Shown: positions 15,673-23,680, counted from the first letter of the stretch. The stretch is 64,000 nt of DNA from Desulfolutivibrio sulfodismutans DSM 3696 (GCF_013376455.1 NZ_CP045504.1:434001-498000); one strand, 5' to 3'. The notes: generated by a model not told the origin, from the letters alone. Numbers and translations: made by a program.

Positions 15673-15948
15673 TTATTCGGCGCGCAGACAATCCCGCAGG
15701 GAGGAGACGCCGCAGGAGTGCAGCATACGCAGGGGGATGTTGCGGGATTTGGCGGCCTTGGCCGCTTCGCGCCGGGCTTCGTGGGACACCTTGTTGGTAA
15801 AGACGATGACCAGGTCGGATTCGCCGATCTGGGCCGCGATGCCGCGTTCCTTGCCGGTGAAGCATTTGAGCGTCACGCCGCCCTCTTTTGCGGCCTCGAT
15901 ATAATCGCGCTTGAGCCGGTCCATTCCGCCGATAAGCGATGCGCACAT
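15673..15948 (-). CDS. DUF2325 domain protein
   Basis: 91 residues, preceded by GGGAGG. The order is MCASLIGGMDRLKRDYIEAA, LKCFTGKERGIAAQIGESD, LVIVFTNKVSHEARREAAK and LRMLHSCGVSSLRDCL, which matches the DUF2325 family (a small Rossmann-like domain with a conserved GG-M and C-G-x-S end). Its biochemical role is not established. The promoter region carries a Fur-box-like double site, so it is probably induced when iron is short. Four Cys are present, two of them in the conserved end. Confidence 0.8.
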   Translation of the reverse strand: MCASLIGGMDRLKRDYIEAAKEGGVTLKCFTGKERGIAAQIGESDLVIVFTNKVSHEARREAAKAAKSRNIPLRMLHSCGVSSLRDCLRAE

Positions 15949-16002
15949 GGTTGCCTCCCTCGATGTTGCGATTTCCTGTGATTTCGTTGGTCCCTGCTTA
16001 AT

Positions 16003-16024
16003 TGAAAGCGATTATCATTGTCAA
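16003..16024 (-). promoter_or_regulatory. Overlapping Fur-box-like sites upstream of the DUF2325 gene
   Basis: Read on the minus strand, TGACAATGATAATCG (16023-16009) fits the 7-1-7 Fur consensus in 11 of 14 positions, and TGATAATCGCTTTCA (16017-16003), offset by six bases, does so again in 11 of 14. Overlap by six is the usual arrangement for two Fur dimers. TTGACA at 16024-16019 could be the -35; the -10 is not clear. Confidence 0.65.
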
Positions 16025-16288
16025 CTAAATTTTTGCATTTTCTTTTCCTGTGAGGCACCGGCTTGAAGCCACTGCTCAGACCGTTCCGGTGCGCCCGGCA
16101 GGTGTCGGCGGATGTGGCATCTGGGATTCCCTCTTGTCGGACGCACGGCGGTCTGATTGGTGCGGCAGCGTGTGAACACGGCAGAATCAGATGAAAAGAG
16201 CGCGCTGTGTCGCCGCGTATTTCGCGGTCTTTTATGGGGCTTTTGCCAACGTTCTCCTTGACGGCCGGGAACATTCTCGTTTAGTCAA

Positions 16289-16312
16289 CTCATAAATTGA
16301 GTGAGCTCATTT
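16289..16312. promoter_or_regulatory. Probable TetR-type operator
   Basis: ACTCA-TAAAT-TGAGT (16289-16303) is an inverted repeat, immediately continued by TGAGCTCA (16304-16311 region). Further copies of the half-site follow (ACTCGACTCA near 16322 and ACTCGTGAG near 16340). They stand 30-70 bases before the TetR start, as expected for autoregulation. Confidence 0.5.
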
Positions 16313-16355
16313 AATGATTTTACTCGACTCAATGGTCTAACTCGTGAGGGAGTCC

Positions 16356-16973
16356 ATGGACAGAAAATCCACGCGCAGGGAGCAGGCCTCTGCGGAAACG
16401 CGCAGGCTCATTTTGGCGGCCGCCAAGGAACTGTATCTGGAGAAAGGCTATCGGCAGGCGCCGTCCCGGGAATTGGCGCGGCGGGCCGGGGTGGCCGAGG
16501 GCACGGTGTTCGCCCATTTTCCGGACAAGGCCAGCCTGCTGGCTGCGGCGTTACATGAGGATCTCGAGCAGACCGTCGGCCGCGCCGTGGCCAGCCTGCC
16601 GCCACGGGATGCCCCCTGCCGGGACAGGCTGCTGCATCTGGCCGGGGCATTGTATGCCTATTATGCCGAAAATCCCGAGCTCTCGCGCGCCCTGGTCAAG
16701 GAGTCGCTCTTTCTTGGCGGTGACTGGGGAGAGCGGGTCCGGGATGCTGTCCTGGGGTTTGTGTCCCTCGTGAGCGCCATTGTGGAGGAGGCCAAGGCTC
16801 AGGGAGAATACGCCCCGGACGTGGACGCCGCCTTGGCCGGGAAGGCCTTTTTCGCCGCCTATTATCTGGAGCTTGTGGGCGGTCTGAGCGGGCCGGGGTT
16901 TGATCCGGCTCAGGTCCGAAACGATCTGGAGGCCCAGATTCGTATGTGGGAGCGGGGACTTGTCAACGGTTGA
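16356..16973 (+). CDS. TetR-family transcriptional regulator
   Basis: 205 residues from the ATG at 16356, which has GAGGGAG five bases upstream; a GTG at 16344 is less likely. The N-terminal HTH reads RRLILAAAKELYLEKGYRQA, then SRELARRAGVAEGTVFAHF with the typical (Y/F)xxF end and FPDKASLLAAAL. The rest is the helical ligand/dimer domain, which is not conserved enough to predict the ligand. Repeated ACTCA/TGAGT half-sites upstream suggest autoregulation. The methyltransferase gene follows after 25 bases on the same strand and is probably cotranscribed and controlled by it. Confidence 0.92.
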   Translation: MDRKSTRREQASAETRRLILAAAKELYLEKGYRQAPSRELARRAGVAEGTVFAHFPDKASLLAAALHEDLEQTVGRAVASLPPRDAPCRDRLLHLAGALYAYYAENPELSRALVKESLFLGGDWGERVRDAVLGFVSLVSAIVEEAKAQGEYAPDVDAALAGKAFFAAYYLELVGGLSGPGFDPAQVRNDLEAQIRMWERGLVNG

Positions 16974-16998
16974 ACGCGCAACAGGAGAGGGAAAGCCA

Positions 16999-18027
16999 AT
17001 GCTGTCGCTACGCGGAATGTGGAATTTTCTCAAAAGTGGTCAGATCGGGTTGGTGAGACGGCTTGAACGGACGAGCGCGGAACTGTATCGGGTGTGTTTT
17101 CTGGCCCGCGCCGGTGAACTCGGGCTTTTACAGAAGCTTGGAACGGACGGTGCGGCTTTGGGCGAGACGGGGCTGGCCTTGGGAATCGGCGCCGACCGGT
17201 ATCCAGCCCTGGAAGCGCTGCTCGACCTTGGCGTCACCCTGAAAGAGCTTGATCTGAAAAACGGCCGCTACAGGCTCAAAGGCTTTCTGGCCAAGGCGCT
17301 GGCCAAGGATGCGAACGACTCCTGGCGGGCCATGGCCTCGGAGATATCCGGGCTGCATGTCGCCTGTGTGGCGGTTGCGCCCGGCGGGGAATCCGATGCC
17401 CGAAGACTGGCCGAGATGACAGCGGCCTTTTCTTCGGTCATCGCCCGGTCGTCGCGGACCTTGGAGCCGGTGTTGACGGCCGTCACCCGGAAACTCGTGC
17501 CCGCAAACGGCCCTTTCCGGTTGTTGGAGGTGGGCTGCGGCTCCGGTGTCTACGTGCGCGAGGCCCTGCGCCGCAATCCCGAGGCAACGGTCGTGGCTGT
17601 GGAACGCGTTCCCGAAGTCGCTGAAAATGCGGCGGCGTCCATCCGCCAGGAGGGTTTTGCGGCCAGATGCCGGATGGTCAATGACGATGTTCGCGAACTG
17701 TCTTTTGGCCGGGAGTTCGACCTGATCACGTTGCACAACAACATCTACTACTTTTTGGAAGATGAGCGGCCCGAACTGCTGTCCCGACTGCGGTCCTGGC
17801 TGAAACCGGGGGGCAGGCTGGCGGTGACCACGGTATGCCGGGGCGGCGGCGGTCCCGTCTCCCGGGTGCTTATGCTGTGGTCGACGGTCACGGCCGATGC
17901 GGGGAGCCTGCCCTCTCCGGACGGCTTTGCGAACGTACTGACCCAGGCGGGTTTTTCCGGGGCCAGGACGCAGTCTCTTTTTCCCGGCGAGGCGTATACG
18001 CTTTTCACCGGGGAAAATCCGGCCTGA
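16999..18027 (+). CDS. SAM-dependent methyltransferase with N-terminal helical domain
   Basis: 342 residues from the ATG at 16999, preceded by AGGAGAGG. The first 165 residues are helical with a winged-helix look (AGELGLLQKLGTDGAALGET), as in O-methyltransferases that dimerise through this part. The Rossmann domain has motif I LLEVGCGSGVYVREAL, VVAVERVPEV (motif II, acidic end), and DLITLHNNIYYFLE (motif IV). A C-terminal part with GRLAVTTVCRGG follows. The substrate is unknown. It sits behind a TetR gene, so it may modify or respond to a small molecule sensed by that regulator (inference). Confidence 0.8.
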   Translation: MLSLRGMWNFLKSGQIGLVRRLERTSAELYRVCFLARAGELGLLQKLGTDGAALGETGLALGIGADRYPALEALLDLGVTLKELDLKNGRYRLKGFLAKALAKDANDSWRAMASEISGLHVACVAVAPGGESDARRLAEMTAAFSSVIARSSRTLEPVLTAVTRKLVPANGPFRLLEVGCGSGVYVREALRRNPEATVVAVERVPEVAENAAASIRQEGFAARCRMVNDDVRELSFGREFDLITLHNNIYYFLEDERPELLSRLRSWLKPGGRLAVTTVCRGGGGPVSRVLMLWSTVTADAGSLPSPDGFANVLTQAGFSGARTQSLFPGEAYTLFTGENPA

Positions 18028-18184
18028 GGGAACGCGCCTCCCGATCAATATCGTCGCCTGAACGTCTTGGCAGGTATGGTGGGAGGTGGCGCAATGCAGC
18101 GGCAGGCCAGAACCCATGTGTCCGGGATGAGACAGGGACACAGGACGGTTTTTTCCCTAAAGCCGAAAGAGGATCGGGGGCGAC

Positions 18185-18379
18185 ATGAACACGGACACGC
18201 TCGGTTTTTGCGACCTGGGATGCCGGTACGCCTCCTGGCCGAAAAAGGACGGCATGGACGGTTCGGGCAGTTGCCGAACCTTTGCGGCCCTGTACTGTTC
18301 CCTCAAGGATCGTCCGGTGCACAAGAACATGCCCTGCCGGGACCGGCAGGAGCGCGACCCGGAGAAGGATTCCCGTTGA
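18185..18379 (+). CDS. Small Cys-rich protein of unknown function
   Basis: 64 residues with four Cys in order CDLGC...SCRTFAALYC...MPC (five counting the first pair). The strong pattern of Cys, Gly and aromatic residues plus a charged end suggests a metal- or Fe-S-binding mini-protein. I recall similar short proteins in other Desulfovibrio genomes, but no function. An AGAGGA element stands about 13 bases before the ATG. It stands alone between the methyltransferase and the transporter. Confidence 0.6.
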   Translation: MNTDTLGFCDLGCRYASWPKKDGMDGSGSCRTFAALYCSLKDRPVHKNMPCRDRQERDPEKDSR

Positions 18380-18461
18380 ACAGGACCGTGCGGCCGATGC
18401 CGACGCGGGGCGGGAGGGCTGGAGGAGCGGGAAAAGGTGGGCGTCGTGGGGAAGCCTGGGC

Positions 18462-18489
18462 AAGGGACGTCCGAGCAGGGACGTCCCTT
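18462..18489. other. Hairpin after the Cys-rich gene
   Basis: AAGGGACGT (18462-18470) pairs with ACGTCCCTT (18481-18489) around a ten-base loop. The palindrome GGGACGTCC also occurs twice within it, at 18464 and 18478. There is no T-run, so termination would need Rho or another factor. Confidence 0.4.
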
Positions 18490-18613
18490 CCGCAGGGGAA
18501 CCGGAGCCAGGCGGATGGCATCGGTGCGGTTGCCCAGGTAATGTTGTCGTTGTTTGATATGTTAGAAAAAGCATAACGAGATGCGAAGGTCCGGTCAAGG
18601 GCTTTTGAAAACG

Positions 18614-18653
18614 AAAAAAGGCCGGACGTCCAGGGCGGAGCGCGGCCTTTTTG
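18614..18653. terminator. Bidirectional terminator
   Basis: AAAAAGGCCG (18615-18624) pairs with CGGCCTTTTT (18643-18652), with an 18-base loop. Runs of A and T flank both sides, so it can stop transcripts of the minus-strand transporter and any from the left. Confidence 0.8.
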
Positions 18654-18713
18654 TTGGATGCGCAGCAGGGGAGGCGCAGCGGCGGCCTGCGGCGGGCCGC
18701 ACCCGCCAGAATG

Positions 18714-19952
18714 TTAGAGAAAGATGCCCACCACCGCCCCGGTCATGAGCGTGGCCAGGGTGCCCGACACAAGCGACCGCATGCCCAGGGCCACGATCTC
18801 CCCCCGGCGGGACGGGGCCATGGCCCCCATGCCGCCCACCAGGATGCCCAGGCTGCCGAAATTGGCGAAGCCGCACATGGCGTAGGTCATGATCAGCCGG
18901 GAGCGTTCGGACAGCGCGTCGGCGGGAAGCCGCGACATCTCCAGGTAGGCCAAAAGTTCGTTTAAGGCGGTCTTGACGCCCATAAGCATTCCGGCCGTTT
19001 CCGACTCGGCCCAGGGCACGCCGATGACCCACACCAGGGGCCGGAACACGAAGCCGAAGAGGCGCGGCAGGGTCAGCGGCGCGCCCATGACATCGGGCAG
19101 AAGCCCCAGGGCCTGATCCGCCAGGGAGACCATGGCCACCAGCACGATGAGCGTGCCCGTAACGTTGATCAGAAGCCCCATGCCGTCCGAGGCCCCCCGG
19201 GTGATGGCGTCCATGGGCCCGGCGGCCGGGTTGGGCGGAACGATCTCGCCGTCGGTGATTTTTCCGGTCTCGGGGATCATGACCATGGACACCAGGATGG
19301 CCGCCGGGGCGCTGATGATCGAGGCCACCAGGATATGCCCCAGGGCGTCGGGAATGACGTTTTGCAAAAAGGTGGCGTAGAGCACCATGACCGTCCCGGC
19401 GATGGTGGCCATGCCTGCGGTCATGACTGCGAACAGTTCGCTGCGGGTCATGTTCGCCAGATAGGGGCGGATGAACAGCGGGGCCTCCACCATGCCCACG
19501 AAGATGTTGGCGGCCACGCTCACCCCAAGCGCTCCGCCGATGCCCATGGTCTTTTGCAGCGCCTTGGACAGCACTTTGACCAGGACCGGGAGCACCCGCC
19601 AGTAAAAAAGGAGCGACGACAGGGCGCTGACCACCAGGATCAGCGGCAGGGCCTTGCAGGCCATGACGAAGGTGCTGCCCATGCCGGTCTCGGCAAAGGG
19701 CAGGGGGGCGCCGCCAAGGAAGCCGAAGACGAAGGTGGTTCCGGCCGTAGTGGCCGTGTCCAGGGCCATGACCAGCCGGTTCAGGCTCAGGAAGGCGTCC
19801 TTGATGACCGCAATCTTGAGGAATAAAAAGCCCACCGCAAGCTGCAGGACAATGCCCACCACGATGGTCCAAAGCCGCACAGCCCGCCGGTTTTCGCTCA
19901 CAAGCCAGGCGATGAGCACCAATACAAGGAGTCCCGTCGCGCTTTGGACCAT
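18714..19952 (-). CDS. Concentrative nucleoside transporter (CNT / NupC family)
   Basis: 412 residues with about ten membrane segments. Family signatures are GTTFVFGFLGG near residue 70, GVSVAANIFVGMVEAPLFIRPY near 145, MTAGMATIAGTVMVLYA near 175 and YAMCGFANFGSLGILVGG near 365. CNT proteins import nucleosides with H+ or Na+ through the inner membrane. It is the last gene of a minus-strand row with three SGNH hydrolases, 87 bases behind the nearest one, so nucleoside uptake and the SGNH proteins may or may not be linked. A terminator follows. Confidence 0.92.
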   Translation of the reverse strand: MVQSATGLLVLVLIAWLVSENRRAVRLWTIVVGIVLQLAVGFLFLKIAVIKDAFLSLNRLVMALDTATTAGTTFVFGFLGGAPLPFAETGMGSTFVMACKALPLILVVSALSSLLFYWRVLPVLVKVLSKALQKTMGIGGALGVSVAANIFVGMVEAPLFIRPYLANMTRSELFAVMTAGMATIAGTVMVLYATFLQNVIPDALGHILVASIISAPAAILVSMVMIPETGKITDGEIVPPNPAAGPMDAITRGASDGMGLLINVTGTLIVLVAMVSLADQALGLLPDVMGAPLTLPRLFGFVFRPLVWVIGVPWAESETAGMLMGVKTALNELLAYLEMSRLPADALSERSRLIMTYAMCGFANFGSLGILVGGMGAMAPSRRGEIVALGMRSLVSGTLATLMTGAVVGIFL

Positions 19953-20039
19953 GGATGTCCCCGGACGTCCGGCTGGGTGGCCAGGGCAGGGGCGGCCGGT
20001 GCGCTTCTCGCCTGGTGTGGATTCAGGGCTGGTACGCCC

Positions 20040-21119
20040 TCAGGGTCCGTCGCCGCCCGAGGGCAGGACCAGCGTCTGGCCCGGGCGCAGTTTTTTGGGG
20101 TCCAGGCCCTTGTTGGCCCGACGCAGGGCGTCCGGGGCCAGGCCGTGCTGCCTGGCGATGCTGGCCAGGGTCTCGCCGCGTTGGACCACATGTTTTCGGG
20201 GGCCTTCGTCGCTCGGCGGCGGTGCGGCCGTGGCCTGGGGAACGGGAGTGGCCTCCGTCAGGGCCGCAAACAGGGTGTCCCGGGCCGGGGAGGGCGGAAT
20301 GGGCAGGGCGTCTCCCGTGGCGGAGATCACCCGGGCAGCCAGGCGTCTGGCCCCGGCGTCGGTCAGATGCACGCCGTCGCCGGTGCGCAGGGGAATCAGC
20401 GCGCCCGAGAGGTCGCGGGCCGTGGGGGTGTAGGCGTCCTCGGCGTCGGAGAAGGTTTCCCAGGTGTCGATGAAACGGCAGGGGGGGGTGGACCTGCAGG
20501 CCTCGCGCAAGGCGGCGTTTACGGTGCGCAGGGCGGCGCTCAAGGTCCGGTCGGCCATGGGCGGCGCGCCGACCCAGAAGATGGCGGCCTTGGGGTTGGC
20601 GGCAAGGACCATGTCCATGAGGCGTGCGGCGGCGGCGGCATAGGCCGCCTTCCACGGGGTGGAGTCGAAGAGCACCCGCGTGCCGTCGGCGGTGACCAGG
20701 GGCATGGCGTCGTTGGCCCCGATCATGAAAATGGCCACATCCGGCCGGTGGTTGCGCACAAGTTCGGGGAGGGCCTGGGGGAAATCCAGAAGCTCCGGCC
20801 GGGTCAGGCCGCCGCCCACTTTGCCCAGCCGGAACAGACGGCTGCCGTGGCCATTCAGGACGCCGTCCAGGGTGTCGGCCAGGCTGATGGACAGGGAATC
20901 CCCGACGAGAAGGATGACGGGAGGCGCCTTTTTGGGGGCGCGGGTCCGGAAGAGATCCCGGGGGGTCACGTCGACGGGTTCCGGGGAATCGCCGCAACCC
21001 GAGGCGGCCAGCAGCCACAGGCCGACCAGGCAGAGTGTCAGGAAGTGGGAAAATATCGGGGTAAAAGCGGAAAAATGGAGCCATGGCCGGGGACATCGCC
21101 CGCCTGTGGGCCGCGTCAC
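20040..21119 (-). CDS. SGNH (DUF459-like) lipoprotein with C-terminal LysM domain
   Basis: 359 residues from a GTG at 21119 that overlaps the preceding stop (GTGA). A signal segment ends with the lipobox LLAASGC near residue 42, so it should be a lipoprotein. The SGNH fold has ILLVGDSLSISL (nucleophile Ser), FMIGANDA (block III Asn) and GDGVHLTDAG (catalytic Asp/His). The last 50 residues form a LysM domain (HVVQRGETLASIARQHGL, then LRPGQTLVLP), which binds peptidoglycan. It therefore likely acts as a wall-bound esterase or acyltransferase in the periplasm. It is the third gene of a paralogous triplet. Confidence 0.88.
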   Translation of the reverse strand: MTRPTGGRCPRPWLHFSAFTPIFSHFLTLCLVGLWLLAASGCGDSPEPVDVTPRDLFRTRAPKKAPPVILLVGDSLSISLADTLDGVLNGHGSRLFRLGKVGGGLTRPELLDFPQALPELVRNHRPDVAIFMIGANDAMPLVTADGTRVLFDSTPWKAAYAAAAARLMDMVLAANPKAAIFWVGAPPMADRTLSAALRTVNAALREACRSTPPCRFIDTWETFSDAEDAYTPTARDLSGALIPLRTGDGVHLTDAGARRLAARVISATGDALPIPPSPARDTLFAALTEATPVPQATAAPPPSDEGPRKHVVQRGETLASIARQHGLAPDALRRANKGLDPKKLRPGQTLVLPSGGDGP

Positions 21120-22351
21120 GGGGCGCCGGTGGGGGCAGCCGCCGGGCCGCCTGCCGCCGTTTCAGCGGTCTGATCGGATTTTTCCTGGAAGATGGCGTGG
21201 TTGGATGCCTGATCGAAGAACGACTGGGCCAGGATGTCGCCGCCAGCGACGGTGAAATGGATTTTGTCGTTGGCCCGGACCTTGACCTTGGCCCCCTTGT
21301 CGTTTTTCAAAAACGCGGCATAGGTGTCCTCGGGGTCGCACAGGAGGTTCCAGGTGTCCAGAAAGCGGCAGTTGGGATATTTGCCGCATTCCGTGCGCAC
21401 GATTTCGTTCATGGCCTGGGCCTGCCTGGCGTAGGTGGGGTCGCCCATGACCGGCAGTCCGATCCAGAACACCGGCAGATTGCGCTTGGCCGGGATGTCC
21501 AGGAAGGCCTCCATGCGCATGGCGAAGACCTCGCCCCAGGTCTTGTTTTGCGAACCGGGCTCCCGGGGCTTTTCGTTCAAATTGATGTATTTGGCGTCAT
21601 TGGCCCCCATCATGACCACCACCATGGTCGGGGCGTACTTCTCCACGAAGGTCTGGAGCGCGTTTTCCCAATTGAAATATTTGGGGTTGGCCAGACCGCT
21701 GGAGACCTTTCCCTCTTCGATGAGCGTCACGTCCCGGTATTCGTTCACGGCGCGGCGAAGGGACAGGGCCAGGCCGATGGCCAGGGAGTCGCCCACCACC
21801 AGGATCTTGTGGGGCGGTTCCAGGCGGGCCTGGGTCAGAGAGGTGACGGGTTCATGCTCCGGAGATGCGGCAGCGGCGGGGGCGGTGGGCGGCACGGCCG
21901 GATCGGCGGGCATGTCCCCTTCCAGGTCGAGGCGCGGCGTTGCTGTTTCCCGGCCTTCCAGGGCGGCCAGGAGTTGCTCGCGGTCCAGGGGGCGGAGGTC
22001 TTTGATGGTCGGACGGCGTACGGCTTCGTAGGGATCTTCGGCCTCCAGCCGGGGGGCCTGGCCTGCGGTCGTGGCGACATCGCCTGAAACCGGGGTGGAT
22101 TTGTACGTGTCGTGAAAAAACGGGGCCAGGGCGTGGTCCGTCTCGGCCATCAGGTCGGCGGCCGGAGATTTGCGATAGAATTCGCGCACGCTGCGCAGGG
22201 TGCGCAGGATGCGTGAGGAGTGGGTCTCTTCGATACGGTCTTCGGCCCACAGGGTGATTTTTTCGATATTGAAAAAGGCGACCACCACAAAGGCCGTCAC
22301 ATAGATGCAGAAAGCGGGAAACCAGGTGCGCAGGCGGATACGTCGTGTCAT
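21116..22351 (-). CDS. SGNH (DUF459-like) membrane-anchored hydrolase
   Basis: 411 residues. One N-terminal membrane segment (about 10-28) is followed by a long linker rich in Ala/Pro/Glu and then the SGNH domain from about residue 180: ILVVGDSLAIGLALSLRRAV, VVMMGANDAKY, FWIGLPVMGDPTYARQ and ANDKIHFTVAGG. All catalytic blocks (Ser, Asn, Asp-x-x-His) are intact. Family members act on acyl or acetyl groups of envelope polymers; the substrate here is unknown. It is the middle gene of three, 16 bases from the first and overlapping the third by four. Confidence 0.88.
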   Translation of the reverse strand: MTRRIRLRTWFPAFCIYVTAFVVVAFFNIEKITLWAEDRIEETHSSRILRTLRSVREFYRKSPAADLMAETDHALAPFFHDTYKSTPVSGDVATTAGQAPRLEAEDPYEAVRRPTIKDLRPLDREQLLAALEGRETATPRLDLEGDMPADPAVPPTAPAAAASPEHEPVTSLTQARLEPPHKILVVGDSLAIGLALSLRRAVNEYRDVTLIEEGKVSSGLANPKYFNWENALQTFVEKYAPTMVVVMMGANDAKYINLNEKPREPGSQNKTWGEVFAMRMEAFLDIPAKRNLPVFWIGLPVMGDPTYARQAQAMNEIVRTECGKYPNCRFLDTWNLLCDPEDTYAAFLKNDKGAKVKVRANDKIHFTVAGGDILAQSFFDQASNHAIFQEKSDQTAETAAGGPAAAPTGAP

Positions 22352-22367
22352 ATTCTGGTTATCCCGG

Positions 22368-23465
22368 TCATTTTTTCTGACTTATTTCCAGGGTTTGAGC
22401 AACGCCGTCCAGGACGCGGTCGCTGAGCAACCGATACCCGGCCATGGTGAAATGCACCCCGTCCTTGCCCCGCAGTTTCACGGTTTTGCCGCCGAGGTTT
22501 TTTTCTGCGGCAAATTCGCCCTTGTCATCGGAAAAAAGATTCCAGGCGTCGATGAACTGGCAGTTCGGGCCGGATTCGCAGGCCGTGCGCATGGCCGCGT
22601 TGGCCGTCTTGACCCGGGCGTTGAGCCCTGCGTCGCGCATGGGCGGCAGGGCCACCCAGTAGACGGGGACGTTTTTTTTCGCGGCGATGCCCAGGAAATC
22701 CCCGGCCTTCTGGCGGTAACTGTCGGCCCAGACCTCGGTGCCGGGACCGTTTTGGGCGTCGTTGCCGCCGATCATGACCACCAAGGCGTCGGGGCGGGCC
22801 GAGGCCAAAAGATCCTCCAGCGTCTGGCCCCAATTGTGGAACTTGACGTTGTCCAGGCCGCTTGAGGTCTTGCCCTTCTGCTCCAGCCGGATTTCCGTGG
22901 CCCCGCGAAGCGATTCGGCCAAGGTCATGCCGATGCCCACGGCAAAGGAATCCCCCACCACCAGGACCGTGCGGCCCGGGGTTTTCGAGGCTTTGGCCGC
23001 CGTCGGTTCCGGCGCGGGGGCCGCGGCTTTTTCCAGGGACGGCGGCGGGACGGGGGATGTTGGGGACATGGCCTTGCGCCCGGCGTCAGCATCGGGAAGG
23101 GCGGCCAGGGCCTGGGGGGGAGTCGCCTCGGCCTGGGGCGTTTGTGTGGGCCGGACATCGGGAAAAATGACGAAAAGCCGGGCCGCCAGGGGCTCAACCA
23201 GAGGGGAAAAGGGGGAAGGGTCCAGGGCGGGCGGGGCGTCCGACGCCAGGATCGGCCCGCTTGTGTCGGCCGCAGCCTGGGCGTCGGGTTTCAGATCGTC
23301 GGGCTGTCCGGGCGGGGCGACAGGGCGGGACGCCTCGGACTGGCCGGGCTGCCGGGGCGACGTGTCCAGACCCCGCATGCAGCCGATGACCAGGATAATG
23401 GCCAGAGCGGCGGCGAGGCAGACGGCCAGGATGGTGATTCGGGAAGGACGTGGAAGCGCGCGCAT
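22368..23465 (-). CDS. SGNH (DUF459-like) membrane-anchored hydrolase
   Basis: 365 residues from the ATG at 23465, chosen because a good promoter ends eight bases upstream; longer frames have no better site. Residues 10-29 are a membrane segment ending in VIGC, possibly a lipobox. A Pro/Ala-rich linker of about 150 residues leads to the SGNH domain: VLVVGDSFAVGIGMTLAESL, VVMIGGNDAQ, YWVALPPMRDAGLN and KDGVHFTMAGYRLL. The triad is complete. It is the first gene of the triplet. Its promoter suggests a leaderless transcript. Confidence 0.87.
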   Translation of the reverse strand: MRALPRPSRITILAVCLAAALAIILVIGCMRGLDTSPRQPGQSEASRPVAPPGQPDDLKPDAQAAADTSGPILASDAPPALDPSPFSPLVEPLAARLFVIFPDVRPTQTPQAEATPPQALAALPDADAGRKAMSPTSPVPPPSLEKAAAPAPEPTAAKASKTPGRTVLVVGDSFAVGIGMTLAESLRGATEIRLEQKGKTSSGLDNVKFHNWGQTLEDLLASARPDALVVMIGGNDAQNGPGTEVWADSYRQKAGDFLGIAAKKNVPVYWVALPPMRDAGLNARVKTANAAMRTACESGPNCQFIDAWNLFSDDKGEFAAEKNLGGKTVKLRGKDGVHFTMAGYRLLSDRVLDGVAQTLEISQKK

Positions 23466-23472
23466 CCGAATA

Positions 23473-23502
23473 AGTATAGGGCAACGCCGTTTGCCTTGTC
23501 CA
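23473..23502 (-). promoter_or_regulatory. sigma70 promoter of the SGNH operon
   Basis: On the minus strand TGGACA (23502-23497) is followed after 18 bases by TATACT (23478-23473). The expected transcription start is at 23466-23465, right at the ATG at 23465, and there is no Shine-Dalgarno, so the transcript would be leaderless. Confidence 0.6.
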
Positions 23503-23680
23503 GAACCGTGCGACCATCCTTTTGCCCAACCTGCCGGATATGGGAAAAAATGCCGGTTGCCGGGGGCAGGGAAATGTGCTTGTCTCGCCCCCTGCCGCGA
23601 ACGGCCCGGGCCAAGGGGACACGTTTCATGATCAATGCTTCGGCGATCCGGAAATGCGACGCGGACAGGGAGTGATGACA

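Larger units (their letters stand above)
15949..16355. other. Divergent control region, DUF2325 / TetR
   Basis: 407 bases without a credible gene. The left end holds the Fur-like site, the right end a cluster of TetR-type half-sites just before the regulator; both are listed. The middle (16040-16270) is plain GC-rich sequence in which I see nothing further. Confidence 0.6.
18380..18713. other. Gene-free stretch with two hairpins
   Basis: 334 bases between a plus-strand small gene and the minus-strand transporter. It holds the two hairpins listed separately and an AT-rich patch at 18540-18580. No credible coding frame is present. Confidence 0.55.

Noticed and set aside
19944-21173. A 409-codon plus-strand frame opposite the SGNH-LysM gene
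   Set aside because: Gly/Gln/Arg-rich shadow; the minus-strand gene has a lipobox, a full SGNH triad and a LysM domain.
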